DNA of 53,401 nt from Acholeplasmatales bacterium (lineage in GTDB: Bacteria > Bacillota_I > Bacilli_A > Izemoplasmatales > Izemoplasmataceae), in NCBI GenBank assembly GCA_007694145.1, contig RECF01000061.1:1-53401 (forward strand). The letters run 5' to 3'. Under the pieces are notes generated by a model, which was not told where the DNA came from, did not search any database, and saw nothing but the letters and a program-made list of their open reading frames with translations. Positions 33,249 to 42,372 of this stretch are shown piece by piece. The position numbers and the translations under genes were made by a program. The first letter of the stretch is position 1; each line of letters begins with the position of its first letter.

Positions 33249-33277
33249 AGTATAACAAAAAGCGCTTACATTAGCAA
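33249..33277 (-). promoter_or_regulatory. Promoter of hppA with cre-like box in the spacer
   Basis: Minus strand: TTGCTA (33277-33272), a 17-base spacer, TATACT (33254-33249). The spacer holds ATGTAAGCGCTTTTT (33271-33257), matching WTGNAARCGNWWWCA at 13 of 15 positions, in the same place as the cre in the buk promoter. Confidence 0.65.
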
Positions 33278-33296
33278 GAAAGAATTTTAAAACCTT

Positions 33297-33313
33297 GATA
33301 AGTTTTGCTTATC
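33297..33313 (-). terminator. Probable terminator of the CPA2 antiporter gene
   Basis: GATAAG (33297-33302) and CTTATC (33308-33313) form a hairpin. On the minus strand it is followed by AAGGTTTTAAAATT, a modest T-run. Confidence 0.5.
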
Positions 33314-33327
33314 CTGATAAAAGCAAC

Positions 33328-34656
33328 CTACTCAGAACCCGAAGCACGCCGTTTTGAACGTTTGGAATAGACGATACACGTCCCTGAAGCATCGACTTCG
33401 TGACAGCGAATAAACGCATGCCGTAGGCCAAATGGCCCGAGGAGTTCATAGACGAGTGTCCCAAGCACCACGATGACAATCAGTAAGTCGCCCGTGCGTG
33501 TGTCAGTAAGTTGTGTACGGGCATATAGCGCAAGACCCAGCGCGGCTTGTGCCTGTGGCAAAAGGCAAAAGCCGAGATAGTGGCGCACATTCCGCTCGGA
33601 GTGAGCCATCCATCCGCCGATGTAAGAACCGAACAACTTCCCAAAAATCCGAAAGACAATGTAGACAGTGGCAAACCCCAAAACAACCATCGCACTCAAG
33701 TTACCTGCCCCAGCAAACAGCAGCAAGATCATTTCCGCGCCGACCATGGTGAAAAACGCAATCAGAATCGGTGGCGAAAACAAATCGAGCATATGCTCAG
33801 TTTCATGTTTGGCCAGATGCGTTGAGGTGTTGGCAAAGACGACGCCGACGACCATCGGCAACAACACCGGTGAGAGATGGACATGGATGATACCGAGATG
33901 AAAACCCCGACCGGCAAGCGAAATGGCGGTCAAGATGGTGACCAGCGCACTCACAAAGACAACCATGTCCTTGTCGACATCTTCATAATCTAACCGCCGG
34001 ATGATGAACCGCAGTGCCAAACCGAGCACAGACCCGATTAAAACAGAAAACACCAACTCATAAATCGGGCCATGCAGCAAATCCTGCCAACGCATCGACA
34101 CCCCGGCATCCACCGACAGTGCATACGCGAGGACCAAGCCAAAGAGCAAGATAGCAAAGGCATCCTCCACACCATGAAGGGGAACCAATGTATCCGTCAA
34201 GGCCCCCTTGGTCTTATAGCGTTTAGATAAAAACAAGATCGGTCCGGGCTCTGTCGCAATCGCAATCGTACCAAGCAAAAAGGCATAAGCAGGATGCATC
34301 CCGAAAACCCACAGGCCGATACCAGTAAACAAGAAAGCACTGACCGCTTGGACAAGCGTCACAACCAAGACCTCTTTCCGTCGCGACCAAATGTGTTTGA
34401 AGTTCAGCTCAAGACCGATACTGAAGGCGATGTACCCAAGACAAAACTTCGTCAGAAACATGAAAACATTGAGAAGACCGATCTGGTTGCGCCACTGAAG
34501 AAAAAGCCCAAACAAGATGCCCACAAAAAGATACCCGGTGATGTTGGGAATCCGTCGACGCTCCGCGAAACGACCGACATACAAACCAATAAGGACCATG
34601 ACGGCCACTATTAAAATCACGTTATAAATGGCTGTTTCAGCTGCCAGTATCTTCAT
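33328..34656 (-). CDS. CPA2-family monovalent cation:proton antiporter (NhaP/KefB-like)
   Basis: 442 residues; ATG 34656 with GAGGG 5 bases upstream. About 11-13 membrane helices in the Na+/H+ exchanger fold: RRIPNITGYLFVGILFG (TM1 region, with the conserved IPxxxGYxxxG pattern), LGYIAFSIGLELN (TM3), LLGTIAIATEPGPILFL (the unwound helix; ATEP takes the place of the usual TDP/SP), PLHGVEDAFAILLFG (ion-binding Asp in VED), and LLPQAQAALGLALYA. No C-terminal TrkA-N domain, only a short basic tail. It exchanges Na+ or K+ for H+. The promoter overlaps a 20-base palindrome. Confidence 0.88.
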   Translation of the reverse strand: MKILAAETAIYNVILIVAVMVLIGLYVGRFAERRRIPNITGYLFVGILFGLFLQWRNQIGLLNVFMFLTKFCLGYIAFSIGLELNFKHIWSRRKEVLVVTLVQAVSAFLFTGIGLWVFGMHPAYAFLLGTIAIATEPGPILFLSKRYKTKGALTDTLVPLHGVEDAFAILLFGLVLAYALSVDAGVSMRWQDLLHGPIYELVFSVLIGSVLGLALRFIIRRLDYEDVDKDMVVFVSALVTILTAISLAGRGFHLGIIHVHLSPVLLPMVVGVVFANTSTHLAKHETEHMLDLFSPPILIAFFTMVGAEMILLLFAGAGNLSAMVVLGFATVYIVFRIFGKLFGSYIGGWMAHSERNVRHYLGFCLLPQAQAALGLALYARTQLTDTRTGDLLIVIVVLGTLVYELLGPFGLRHAFIRCHEVDASGTCIVYSKRSKRRASGSE

Positions 34657-34709
34657 GTCAACCCTCAATCTTTCCGACGTTGATGGTCCTTCTCAAGGGC
34701 CCCACATAG

Positions 34710-34738
34710 AGTGTAGCACCCACACGCTACATAATCAA
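34710..34738 (-). promoter_or_regulatory. Antiporter promoter with 20-base palindrome
   Basis: Minus strand: TTGATT (34738-34733), 17 bases, TACACT (34715-34710). An inverted repeat TGTAGC-N8-GCTACA (34712-34731) covers the -10 and most of the spacer, a good position for a repressor. Regulator not identified. Confidence 0.6.
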
Positions 34739-34856
34739 GTCCTATCAAGTAATTGACACCGCGTGGCTTAACTAAAAAAAAGACATATTTATCTTTTATT
34801 CAAGCCCATTTTATGATAAATTAGATAACGTCGACTATCCTGGGGAAATTATTACG

Positions 34857-34883
34857 TTGAATACGGCCCTTTTATGATATAAT
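34857..34883 (+). promoter_or_regulatory. Probable promoter of cmk operon
   Basis: Perfect TATAAT (34878-34883) with TTGAAT (34857-34862) at a short 15-base spacing. The spacing is suboptimal; the -10 is convincing by itself. Confidence 0.5.
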
Positions 34884-34909
34884 AGGTATGATTTGAACGA
34901 GGTGATTCA

Positions 34910-35563
34910 ATGAGCACTGTCCAAATTGCCATCGATGGCCCGGCAGGTGCAGGAAAAAGTACCATTGCCAAGCGTGTCGCCGAAGCATTTGGATTCGTCT
35001 ATATCGACACCGGCGCCATGTATCGAGCAATAACACTCAAAGCAATACGTTTAGGCATCGACCTGGCCGATGAAGCCGCCTTTGCCTTTATCGACAAGAC
35101 CCACTTTGAGTACCGTGATGGCGAACTGTATATGGACGATGAGAATGTCAGCCGTTTGATTCGTACCCGTGAAATCTCCAATCAGGTTTCGCTGGTATCC
35201 GCCCATTTTGAAGTGAGGCGGCGAACGGTCGCCCGCCAACGCCTATTAGCCAGCAACACCAGCGTCGTCATGGACGGCCGCGACATCGGGTATCACGTTT
35301 TACCCGATGCGACGTTCAAATTTTTTTTGACCGCCGATGTCCAAACGCGCGCCAAACGGCGTTTCCAAGAGAACCGCGCACGCGGCATATTTACGGACAT
35401 GCAAGAACTCGAACGTGAGATCATAGCCCGTGACGCATTCGACAGCAACCGAGAACATAGCCCACTACGTCCCGCAGAGGACGCTATCGTCATCGATACA
35501 TCCGACATGAGCATTGAAGATGTTGTCGCGACGATTAAAGTTAAAGTCAGAGAGGATGAGTAA
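34910..35563 (+). CDS. cmk: Cytidylate kinase
   Basis: 217 residues, GAGGTG upstream. Phosphorylates CMP and dCMP with ATP. P-loop GPAGAGKST at 10-18, IDTGAMYRAITLKA (substrate-binding), VVMDGRDIGYHVLPDATFKFFLTA and the lid region RAKRRFQENRARG. Ends VIDTSDMSIEDVV, typical of the family. Starts a run of essential genes: the S1-protein gene begins two bases after its stop, a pairing (cmk-rpsA) common across bacteria. Confidence 0.97.
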   Translation: MSTVQIAIDGPAGAGKSTIAKRVAEAFGFVYIDTGAMYRAITLKAIRLGIDLADEAAFAFIDKTHFEYRDGELYMDDENVSRLIRTREISNQVSLVSAHFEVRRRTVARQRLLASNTSVVMDGRDIGYHVLPDATFKFFLTADVQTRAKRRFQENRARGIFTDMQELEREIIARDAFDSNREHSPLRPAEDAIVIDTSDMSIEDVVATIKVKVREDE

Positions 35564-35564
35564 C

Positions 35565-36944
35565 ATGGATTTCAAAGTTGGTAAAGTTAGAGAAGGTGCC
35601 CGTATCACCGGGACCGTCTATAAGGTCACGCCAAATGAGGTGACACTCGATATTAATTACACGACAGAAGGCACAATTTACTTGAATGAAATGACCCAGA
35701 AAAACGTCGGCTCATGTCACGACTTAGTCAAAGAAGGCGATTCCCTTGAGGTCATCGTCAAGAAAGTCGACGATGAGAAGGGCATCGTTCTCTTGTCAAG
35801 ACTTGATCTTGAAGCCCAAGAAGGCTTTGAAACGCTCCAACAATATTTCACCGATGAAACAATCTTCGAAGTCAAAGTACAAAAAGCAACCAAGGGCGGC
35901 TTGGTCGTCTCCGCACTCGGTTACGGACGCATGTTCATGCCCATCAGTGAAATCTCCACTGATTTCATCGAGAATCCGGACACATTCGTCAACAAGGACT
36001 TACAAGTGAAGGTCATCGAAATCAAACGTGAAAAAGTCATTGTTTCGCATAAAATAGTCGAACGGGAAGCGAAGAAAGTCGCGCGTCAAGAAGCGCTTGA
36101 ATCCATCCAGGTCGGCGACGTCTATGACGGTAAAGTTGCGAAAATCATGCCTTACGGCGCCTTCGTCCGTATCGGTGAAGTCGAAGCGTTGTTGCATATT
36201 TCCGAGATTTCCCATCATAATGTCAAAGAAGTCAAGGATGTTCTTGAAGAAGGCCAAGCTGTCAAGGTCAAGGTCATCGGCGCGAAAAACAACAAGCGCT
36301 CCCTTTCGATGAAAGCCTTGCAAAAGACACCGTGGGAAGACTTTGTCGAAGCACATAAAGTCGGTGAAGAAATCACCGGTAAAATCGTTAAGAAGATGCA
36401 GTTTGGTATGCTTGTTGAAGTGGAGAAAGATGTCGTTGGCATGTTGAACCGTTATGATTACTCATGGGATCCCCGTCAAAACTATGCGGGCGAAGTGGAA
36501 ATCGGTGATGAGGTCAATGTCAAGATTACCTCAATTGACGAAAAAGCCAAACGGATGACCCTTTCGAAAAAACATCTTGAGTATAATCCTTGGGAAGATG
36601 TCAACTTCAAAATCGGCGAAAAGGTTTCCGGACAAGTCAAAGTCCTGCAATCCAATGGGGCCTTAGTTGAAGTGCAAGGTGTCAATGCTTTCTTGCCAAT
36701 CGGTGAAGTGTCAAGCAAACGGATCGGCCATGTCAATGAAGTGCTTTCTGAAGATGATGTCATCAATGCGACCGTGTTGAAGTTCGATAAGAAAAACTGG
36801 CAACTTGTCATCAGTAAGCAAAAGCACGATGAGGTCCAAGAACGCGACGAGTACAAGAAATACTTGCGCAGTGAGAACAAAGAAGAGCAATCTCAAACTT
36901 TAGGTGAACTTTTCGCTGAAAAACTCAAAGGTTTCAAAAAATAG
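35565..36944 (+). CDS. rpsA: S1 RNA-binding domain protein (ribosomal protein S1 homologue)
   Basis: 459 residues from ATG 35565 with AGAGGA upstream; in-frame starts inside cmk are rejected. Five S1 (OB-fold) repeats at about 8-80, 98-168, 185-260, 272-350 and 358-430, each with the VxGxVxxxxxxGxxV pattern ([80 protein letters not shown]); repeat 2 is the most degenerate. Repeats 3 and 4 are followed by PWEDF/PWEDV, seen in S1 proteins. Binds mRNA, probably on the 30S subunit; in Firmicutes homologues (YpfD) are often not essential for initiation. The symbol is by homology and position after cmk. Confidence 0.88.
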   Translation: MDFKVGKVREGARITGTVYKVTPNEVTLDINYTTEGTIYLNEMTQKNVGSCHDLVKEGDSLEVIVKKVDDEKGIVLLSRLDLEAQEGFETLQQYFTDETIFEVKVQKATKGGLVVSALGYGRMFMPISEISTDFIENPDTFVNKDLQVKVIEIKREKVIVSHKIVEREAKKVARQEALESIQVGDVYDGKVAKIMPYGAFVRIGEVEALLHISEISHHNVKEVKDVLEEGQAVKVKVIGAKNNKRSLSMKALQKTPWEDFVEAHKVGEEITGKIVKKMQFGMLVEVEKDVVGMLNRYDYSWDPRQNYAGEVEIGDEVNVKITSIDEKAKRMTLSKKHLEYNPWEDVNFKIGEKVSGQVKVLQSNGALVEVQGVNAFLPIGEVSSKRIGHVNEVLSEDDVINATVLKFDKKNWQLVISKQKHDEVQERDEYKKYLRSENKEEQSQTLGELFAEKLKGFKK

Positions 36945-36955
36945 AAGGTGATGTC

Positions 36956-38263
36956 ATGCGACCATCCATTGCCATCGTCGGACGTCCCAATGTTGGAAAA
37001 AGTTCGCTTTTCAACCGTGTTGTCGGCGAGCGACTTTCCATCACCGATGAAACACCCGGCCTGACCCGGGACCGCATTTACGCCAAGGGCGAGTGGCTTG
37101 GCCGGACATTCAATTTGATTGATACGGGGGGCATCGATTTCGACGATGCCCCTTTTATCCATGATATCAAAAGTCAAACTGAAATTGCTATGGAAGAGGC
37201 CGATGTCATTGTGTTTCTTGCGGATGTGAAAACGGGCATCACTGAAACCGACACCATGATCGCCAAGATGTTATACAAGACGGACAAACCCGTTGTACTC
37301 GCTATCAACAAGGTCGACGATGTCCAACAAAAAGAGGCTGTCTATGAGTTTTATGCCCTCGGTCTTGGTGATCCGTATCCAATCAGCAGCATCCACGGCA
37401 TCGGTGTCGGTGACCTGTTAGACAGTGTGGTCCGACTGTTGCCTGACACCCTTGAAGAACCCTACGAGTCCGATCATGTCAAACTGTGTTTGATTGGCCG
37501 GCCGAATGTAGGCAAAAGTTCACTCATGAACACCTTGATTGGTCAAAATAGAGTGATTGTCAGTGAAATTGAAGGGACGACCCGTGATTCCATTGACTCG
37601 GTGTTTGTCCGCAACGATCGACCGTATGTCGTCATCGACACCGCCGGTTTGCGTAAACGCGGGAAGGTGTATGAGAATGCTGAAAAATACAGCGTCCTCA
37701 GAGCACTCAGCGCCATTGATCGAAGTGACATTTGCCTTGTGATGCTCGATGCCGCCGAAGGCATCCGCGAACAAGACAAAAAAATTGCTGGTTATGCCGA
37801 TGATGCGGGAAAAGCGATTATTGTTGTGGTTAACAAATGGGACAAAATTGAAAAAGATCATCGCACCATGAACCATTTTGAGGATGAAATTCGCGCCCAT
37901 TTCCAATACCTTGCCCACGCCCCCATCGCTTTCATATCCGCTAAAGAACGACAACGCATCGACTCGCTTTTCCCACTCATTGATGCTGTTTTTGAACAAT
38001 ATTCAAGACGGGTGCCTACCAGTGTGCTCAACGATGTAATCAGCGACGCCTTCCACATGAATCCACCCAAAACCCACCAAGGTGGGATACTCAAAGCTTA
38101 TTATGCAACCCAAGTGTCCAGTCGTCCACCGACGTTCGTCTTGTTTGTCAATGATATCGAGTGGATGCATTTCAGCTATGAGCGCTACTTGAAAAACAAA
38201 CTGCGTGAAGCTTTTGGATTTGCGGGAACGCCCATCAAAATTATTTTAAGAAAGCGTGATTGA
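36956..38263 (+). CDS. der: Ribosome-associated GTPase Der (EngA)
   Basis: 435 residues, AGAAGGTG upstream. Two tandem GTPase domains each with its own G1: [12 protein letters not shown] at 8-19 and [12 protein letters not shown] near 182-193; G3 DTGGID and DTAGLR; G4 NKVD and NKWD. C-terminal KH-like domain (about 350-435). Required for 50S ribosome assembly. Eleven bases after the S1 gene; gpsA follows after one base, so cmk-rpsA-der-gpsA behaves as one operon. The der-gpsA-HU order is also found in Bacillus. Confidence 0.97.
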   Translation: MRPSIAIVGRPNVGKSSLFNRVVGERLSITDETPGLTRDRIYAKGEWLGRTFNLIDTGGIDFDDAPFIHDIKSQTEIAMEEADVIVFLADVKTGITETDTMIAKMLYKTDKPVVLAINKVDDVQQKEAVYEFYALGLGDPYPISSIHGIGVGDLLDSVVRLLPDTLEEPYESDHVKLCLIGRPNVGKSSLMNTLIGQNRVIVSEIEGTTRDSIDSVFVRNDRPYVVIDTAGLRKRGKVYENAEKYSVLRALSAIDRSDICLVMLDAAEGIREQDKKIAGYADDAGKAIIVVVNKWDKIEKDHRTMNHFEDEIRAHFQYLAHAPIAFISAKERQRIDSLFPLIDAVFEQYSRRVPTSVLNDVISDAFHMNPPKTHQGGILKAYYATQVSSRPPTFVLFVNDIEWMHFSYERYLKNKLREAFGFAGTPIKIILRKRD

Positions 38264-38264
38264 G

Positions 38265-39257
38265 ATGCGTGTAACCATCATCGGCGCCGGGTCATGGGGT
38301 ATGGCGCTTTCGAAGGTTTTGTCTGACAATGACCACGATGTGCTTGTTTATGACAACAATCCGAAAATTGTCGATAAAATCAACACCATGCACGTATGTA
38401 TTCAACTAAACGAGTTTGTACCAGAATCAATTCGTGCCACCCATCGCTTAGATGAAGCTTTGACCCATGGCGATGTATTGTTCTTTGTCGTGCCGACCAA
38501 AGTGTTACGCGAGGTCATCAATGATGTCTTGCCTTATCTTGACAAGCCAAAACTGATGGTGAATGCCGCCAAAGGGATTGAACCGAAGACCTTCAAGCGA
38601 GTCTCAGAGATTTTTTCTGAGTGTTTCAGCGATACACAAATGAAGGGATTTGTCAGTTTGTCCGGTCCGACCCACGCAGAAGAAGTGATCCGTGGGTTGC
38701 CGACGTTGATTACCAGCGCGAGCACCGTTGAGGCCGATGCAAAATACGTGCAGGAGATTTTGCACAATCCCCACTATTTCCGTGTCTACTCAAGCACCGA
38801 CCTCGTCGCTGTTGAGTTGGGCGGCGCCATCAAGAACATCTTTGCCCTTGCTTCGGGTATTTTGCGTGGACTGGGTCTTGGCGATAATGCCAACGCGGCG
38901 CTGATGACCCGTTCACTCGTAGAAATGGGCAAGATTTACGAGCACTTCGGCGCATCAAAAGAGGCGCTCATGGGGTTGACAGGCGTGGGTGACCTGATGG
39001 TTACTTGCACATCAACCCATTCACGGAACTTCCAAGCCGGTTACAAAATCGGTAAAGGCAAAGATTTAGATGAAACCCTTGATAGTATGACGATGGTCGT
39101 TGAAGGGATCCGCACGACACAAGCAGCCTATGAACTCATCAAACGCCATCACATCGAGGCGCCGATTATCGAAGGTTTGTATAATGTGTTGTTCAATCGA
39201 GTTTCACCAACAATTGCCTATGAAAAGTTGCTTTCTAGGACGCTTAAACCTGAATAA
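38265..39257 (+). CDS. gpsA: NAD(P)+-dependent glycerol-3-phosphate dehydrogenase
   Basis: 330 residues from ATG 38265, one base past the der stop; ribosome site weak (AAGAAAG), so translation is probably coupled to der. Reduces dihydroxyacetone phosphate to sn-glycerol 3-phosphate for phospholipids. Rossmann start VTIIGAGSWGMAL, substrate motif VSLSGPTHAEEV, and VELGGAIKNIFALASG with the catalytic Lys; ends as expected with an all-helical domain. Confidence 0.97.
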   Translation: MRVTIIGAGSWGMALSKVLSDNDHDVLVYDNNPKIVDKINTMHVCIQLNEFVPESIRATHRLDEALTHGDVLFFVVPTKVLREVINDVLPYLDKPKLMVNAAKGIEPKTFKRVSEIFSECFSDTQMKGFVSLSGPTHAEEVIRGLPTLITSASTVEADAKYVQEILHNPHYFRVYSSTDLVAVELGGAIKNIFALASGILRGLGLGDNANAALMTRSLVEMGKIYEHFGASKEALMGLTGVGDLMVTCTSTHSRNFQAGYKIGKGKDLDETLDSMTMVVEGIRTTQAAYELIKRHHIEAPIIEGLYNVLFNRVSPTIAYEKLLSRTLKPE

Positions 39258-39302
39258 AAGCCTTGTTTAGGTCATTTTATGGCCTTTTATATATAAAATG
39301 GC

Positions 39303-39331
39303 TTGCAATACTGTCATGATATTGCTATAAT
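39303..39331 (+). promoter_or_regulatory. Promoter of the HU gene
   Basis: TTGCAA (39303-39308), 17 bases, TATAAT (39326-39331), then AAAGGAGG at 39352-39359. A weak hairpin with AAAAGCC/GGCCTTTT (about 39255-39292) upstream may end gpsA. Confidence 0.8.
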
Positions 39332-39365
39332 GACGGTAGTTTTAAACAATAAAGGAGGTAATGTT

Positions 39366-39638
39366 GTGAACAAAACAGAATTAGTCGCCAAGATTTCTGA
39401 ACTGTCAGGCTTGACAAAAAAAGATGCTGAAGCAGCACTGAACGCAACACTTTCAACGATCCAGGAAGCATTGTCTGCCGATGAAAAAGTCGTTTTGACT
39501 GGATTTGGAACATTTGAGGTCAGAAACCGCAAAGCACGCGTCGGGCACAATCCAAGAACTGGTGATGCCATCCACATCAACGCGCAAAAATCACCTGCAT
39601 TCAAAGCGGGCAAAGTCTTGAAGGATGCCGTCAGATAA
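39366..39638 (+). CDS. hup: DNA-binding protein HU
   Basis: 90 residues, exactly the HU length, from GTG 39366 (AAAGGAGG, 6-base spacing); the ATG at 39361 is out of frame and the upstream ATG precedes the promoter's -10. Dimeric nucleoid protein that bends DNA. VNKTELVAKISELSGLTKKDAEAALNA, VVLTGFGTFEVRNRKARVGHNPRTGD (DNA-binding arm) and SPAFKAGKVLKDAVR are classical. Strong promoter, strong ribosome site and strong terminator suit an abundant protein. Confidence 0.98.
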   Translation: MNKTELVAKISELSGLTKKDAEAALNATLSTIQEALSADEKVVLTGFGTFEVRNRKARVGHNPRTGDAIHINAQKSPAFKAGKVLKDAVR

Positions 39639-39653
39639 TTTGGCAATTTCCTA

Positions 39654-39684
39654 AAAAATACCATGAAACTCATGGTATTTTTTT
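39654..39684 (+). terminator. Terminator of the HU gene
   Basis: AAAAATACCATGA (39654-39666), loop AAC, TCATGGTATTTTT (39670-39682) with further T's. Confidence 0.9.
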
Positions 39685-39727
39685 TTGCTTGTGATAGAAT
39701 AATGCGTGTGAAGGGAGTGTGTAACAC

Positions 39728-40891
39728 GTGACGCAGAACATGATTGAGCCAAGGCTCATCGAAGCGATTAAGGCGAACGCTTTAGAGCGTATTGCCGCCA
39801 TTTCAGATGCACAATGGCAAGCCGCTTCGGATGCCCGCAATCCAAACGTACTCTTTTTGGCTGTGCGTCAAAAAGCCCACGATGCACTGCTTTATTTGAT
39901 GGACATCGGCCTTGATATACATGCTGCGGACCGTCATGGACAACGATTGTTGCACCTTGCCGCTCACCTTGGTGATGCGTTTGTCGTCCGCCTTTTAATC
40001 CAGCGTGGTATCGCAGTTGATGAAACCAACAACAAGGGGCAGACGGCCTTGATGCTTGCTGCTTTGAAAGGCAGTCTAGATACGGTTGACATCCTTGTTG
40101 AGAAAAAAGCGAATCTCTTCGCTACGGATGAAGAAGGTTCGCATGTTCTCATGTACGCTATCAAAAGCAAAAAACCCAGCATGTTGAAACGCCTTCTCAA
40201 AGAGCAAACACCCGTTCATCTCGCCAATCATCGTGGTGAAACGGTCCTTCATATCTTAGCTGCCCAAGGGGTTCCCATCATGTACGATTTATTGATGCCT
40301 CATGCAGTGAATCCTTATCGTACAAACTTGTATAATCAGACGCCACTTCATTATGCAGCCCTCGCACCTAATGATACGATTCTCGAGCCATTACTGGATG
40401 CGGGTCTTAACAGCTATGATCGTGATTTGTTTGATATGACACCCTATGATCTGGCCGTGAAACACGGCCAACACGATGCCGTCAACCATTTTACCCGCTT
40501 GAAAAACGACCCGGTTATTCAAGCCCATTACCTAGCTCACCCATTGCATCGGGCTTTGCGCTTCAAAGAGTATGAAGCGGCCCACGCATGTATCAAGCAA
40601 GCACATCAGCTCGATGCGCGCGACTGTTACGGAAACACCCCACTCTTTTATGCCTTGATGGCCAAGGATGTCATGTTAGTCAAAGCACTGCTTAGCCGCA
40701 AGGTCATCACAGATAAGATTGATGCGACAGGTTCAAGCGCTTGGATACATGCTGTCTTAAGTGGTAACCCGGCGCTTTTGTCAGCTGTGCTGCCTCATGT
40801 GGAGGTTGTGGCTCAAACTGCGCAATCCCTGCTTGGTCAAACCGGTCAGACTGAACTGGAAAACTATCTGCAGACTGTGGTGTCACCATGA
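39728..40891 (+). CDS. Ankyrin-repeat protein
   Basis: 387 residues from GTG 39728 (AAGGGAG, 10-base spacing); ATG 39740 is an alternative. Cytoplasmic, no signal peptide. About eight ankyrin repeats between residues 40 and 370, the clearest being DRHGQRLLHLAAHLGDAFVV, NNKGQTALMLAALKGSLDTV, NHRGETVLHILAAQGVPIM, NLYNQTPLHYAALAPNDTI and DCYGNTPLFYALMAKDVMLV. Ankyrins are protein-binding scaffolds; the partner is unknown. Its stop overlaps the start of a three-helix membrane protein (ATGA), which may be that partner. Confidence 0.88.
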   Translation: MTQNMIEPRLIEAIKANALERIAAISDAQWQAASDARNPNVLFLAVRQKAHDALLYLMDIGLDIHAADRHGQRLLHLAAHLGDAFVVRLLIQRGIAVDETNNKGQTALMLAALKGSLDTVDILVEKKANLFATDEEGSHVLMYAIKSKKPSMLKRLLKEQTPVHLANHRGETVLHILAAQGVPIMYDLLMPHAVNPYRTNLYNQTPLHYAALAPNDTILEPLLDAGLNSYDRDLFDMTPYDLAVKHGQHDAVNHFTRLKNDPVIQAHYLAHPLHRALRFKEYEAAHACIKQAHQLDARDCYGNTPLFYALMAKDVMLVKALLSRKVITDKIDATGSSAWIHAVLSGNPALLSAVLPHVEVVAQTAQSLLGQTGQTELENYLQTVVSP

Positions 40892-41322
40892 ATAATCGTC
40901 GACACTTCATGAATAACGAGTCCAAAGTGCCAACCTTGTTTGGATTGCTCATCGAAGGGTTTACGAATGGCCTTGCGATTATAGGCGTGGTCGTGTACAT
41001 GATTCTTGATCAAAGCGGTCTTCTCAAAGGGCTTCCTGAAATGTGGAACTTCTTTCCTCAAACATCCTTACTCGCACTTATCATGCGCTTTTATCGTATC
41101 GGTATCTTCGTGATTCTAAGTTTTACCGGAACCCTATTTTTAGTGAACCTATGGCTCTTTAGCGGCTTGATGCGTCAACGTTACACACATGGCCAAGCGG
41201 CAAAAATCTACACGTATCAGTTGATTTACGGTGTCGTCATACTGCTCATTCATCCTTTGATTGGATTGCTTTACCTTTTCAGTGGCTACAAAGGGAAGAT
41301 GGCCACGTCAAACCTTGCATGA
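40888..41322 (+). CDS. Membrane protein, 144 residues, coupled to the ankyrin gene
   Basis: Start ATG 40888 overlaps the ankyrin stop by four bases. Three hydrophobic segments: LFGLLIEGFTNGLAIIGVVVYMIL, YRIGIFVILSFTGTLFLVNLWLF and YQLIYGVVILLIHPLIGLLYLFSGY. Charged loops between. No family recognised. The tight overlap suggests a membrane docking partner for the ankyrin protein. Confidence 0.72.
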   Translation: MNNRRHFMNNESKVPTLFGLLIEGFTNGLAIIGVVVYMILDQSGLLKGLPEMWNFFPQTSLLALIMRFYRIGIFVILSFTGTLFLVNLWLFSGLMRQRYTHGQAAKIYTYQLIYGVVILLIHPLIGLLYLFSGYKGKMATSNLA

Positions 41323-41371
41323 AACGAAAACACCCCGCCATTTGATAGGATACCTCTAACGTAGACACTAC

Positions 41372-41400
41372 AAAAAAAAGAAAGTAATCCAGAAGATTAC
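41372..41400 (-). terminator. Terminator of the CPBP protease gene
   Basis: GTAATC (41384-41389) and GATTAC (41395-41400) form a perfect hairpin; on the minus strand it runs into TTTCTTTTTTTT. It lies about 95 bases past the stop. Confidence 0.65.
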
Positions 41401-41427
41401 AAGTCCTTGATTATAGTGAGATACTTT

Positions 41428-41457
41428 GGAGGTATTTTTATGTGGGAAGAACCCTAA
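41428..41457 (+). other. Ribosome site with five-codon frame, possible transposase-start remnant
   Basis: TTTGGAGG then, 7 bases later, ATG TGG GAA GAA CCC TAA: a well-formed start that stops after five codons (MWEEP). It looks like the beginning of a lost gene, possibly an insertion-sequence orfA, left in the 172-base gap between two convergent genes. An inverted ATACCTC/GAGGTAT pair (41350-41356, 41430-41436) flanks it. No transposase sequence survives, so this is only a suggestion. Confidence 0.25.
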
Positions 41458-41494
41458 GATACAGTGAAAAAATGTTTGGTAGGAAGCCACCGCG

Positions 41495-42232
41495 TTAAAA
41501 CAAGAATAGTATGGCGAAGAACGTAATTAGATTCATGACACTATGGGCAACGATGGGGACGAGGATCAATCGGCCGGAATAATAGTAGCCAAACGACAAC
41601 ATGATGCCCATGCCATAATAAGGAATGATGAACACCACATTATCAAGTTCAGTCAGCATGTGAATAAGCGCGAAGGGCAGTGCGTTGAGAAAAATCGCTG
41701 CGAGGTGCCCGAACCGGCGTGCAATCAACTGATAAAAGCCTTTGCGGAAGACCAGTTCTTCGACGATGGGTGCGAACACTACAATCATGAAAAAGACCAT
41801 CAAGGCATTGTACCAGCTGCTTTGCAACATGGTGCGAATCGCGGACTCGTTTGCGGAGATGCCAGACAAATCAAACTTTAAGAACCACTGGTTCAAAATG
41901 AGATTGAAGCCTAACATGAGATAAAGCGTCAGTAACACCATACCATATGAAAAGCGTGGTCGGACAATAAAGAGTGGCCACTGGTTGTTGAAAAAGTAAA
42001 TTTTGGCTACACGAAGCATCACAATAGTCATGATGACATAAATAAACAAATTGAGCGTACTTTGATAGGTATTTTGTTGGAGTGCGGTCCAAGTATCGGT
42101 TGCTAGTAAACTACCCAGCACGCCTTGCAACACGGCAAAGGCGACTAAGACACCGATGTACACCAGCAAGATGCGTATTTCAGTACGCGGGACGGCGGTC
42201 GCTTTGGCTACGGGTTCAAAGTTGTTGTCCAC
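41495..42232 (-). CDS. CPBP family intramembrane glutamic endopeptidase (CAAX protease-like)
   Basis: 245 residues. The start is probably GTG 42232, 8 bases after AGAGG; ATG 42238 lies too close to the same ribosome site but would add only two residues. Six or more membrane helices. The Abi/CPBP motifs are intact: EELVFRKGF (EExxxR), FALIHM (FxxxH) and HSVMN near the C-terminus (HxxxN). Family members cleave within membranes; some act on bacteriocins or on prenylated proteins, and the substrate here is unknown. Single gene with a TGn-extended -10 promoter at 42251-42256, divergent from ktrA. Confidence 0.88.
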   Translation of the reverse strand: MDNNFEPVAKATAVPRTEIRILLVYIGVLVAFAVLQGVLGSLLATDTWTALQQNTYQSTLNLFIYVIMTIVMLRVAKIYFFNNQWPLFIVRPRFSYGMVLLTLYLMLGFNLILNQWFLKFDLSGISANESAIRTMLQSSWYNALMVFFMIVVFAPIVEELVFRKGFYQLIARRFGHLAAIFLNALPFALIHMLTELDNVVFIIPYYGMGIMLSFGYYYSGRLILVPIVAHSVMNLITFFAILFLF

Positions 42233-42250
42233 AGTCATCACCTCTAGGTC

Positions 42251-42256
42251 ATTATA
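42251..42256 (-). promoter_or_regulatory. Extended -10 of the CPBP gene
   Basis: Minus strand TGCTATAAT: TATAAT with the TGn extension; no clear -35. Confidence 0.55.
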
Positions 42257-42305
42257 GCATAAAAAAAGGAGCGGCTGGGGAGGAAGCTTGAACAAGTCGC
42301 TAAGA

Positions 42306-42333
42306 TTGACAAAAACAGGGATTATGATATCAT
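42306..42333 (+). promoter_or_regulatory. Promoter of ktrA
   Basis: Perfect TTGACA (42306-42311), a 16-base spacer, TATCAT (42328-42333). Confidence 0.6.
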
Positions 42334-42372
42334 TAAGACAATGAAAAAGACATACGTCTGAAGGTGAGAATT

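Noticed and set aside
34741-34800. TTGACA at about 34752 as a promoter -35 for cmk
   Set aside because: No -10 at usable distance on the plus strand, and it lies more than 150 bases before the cmk start.
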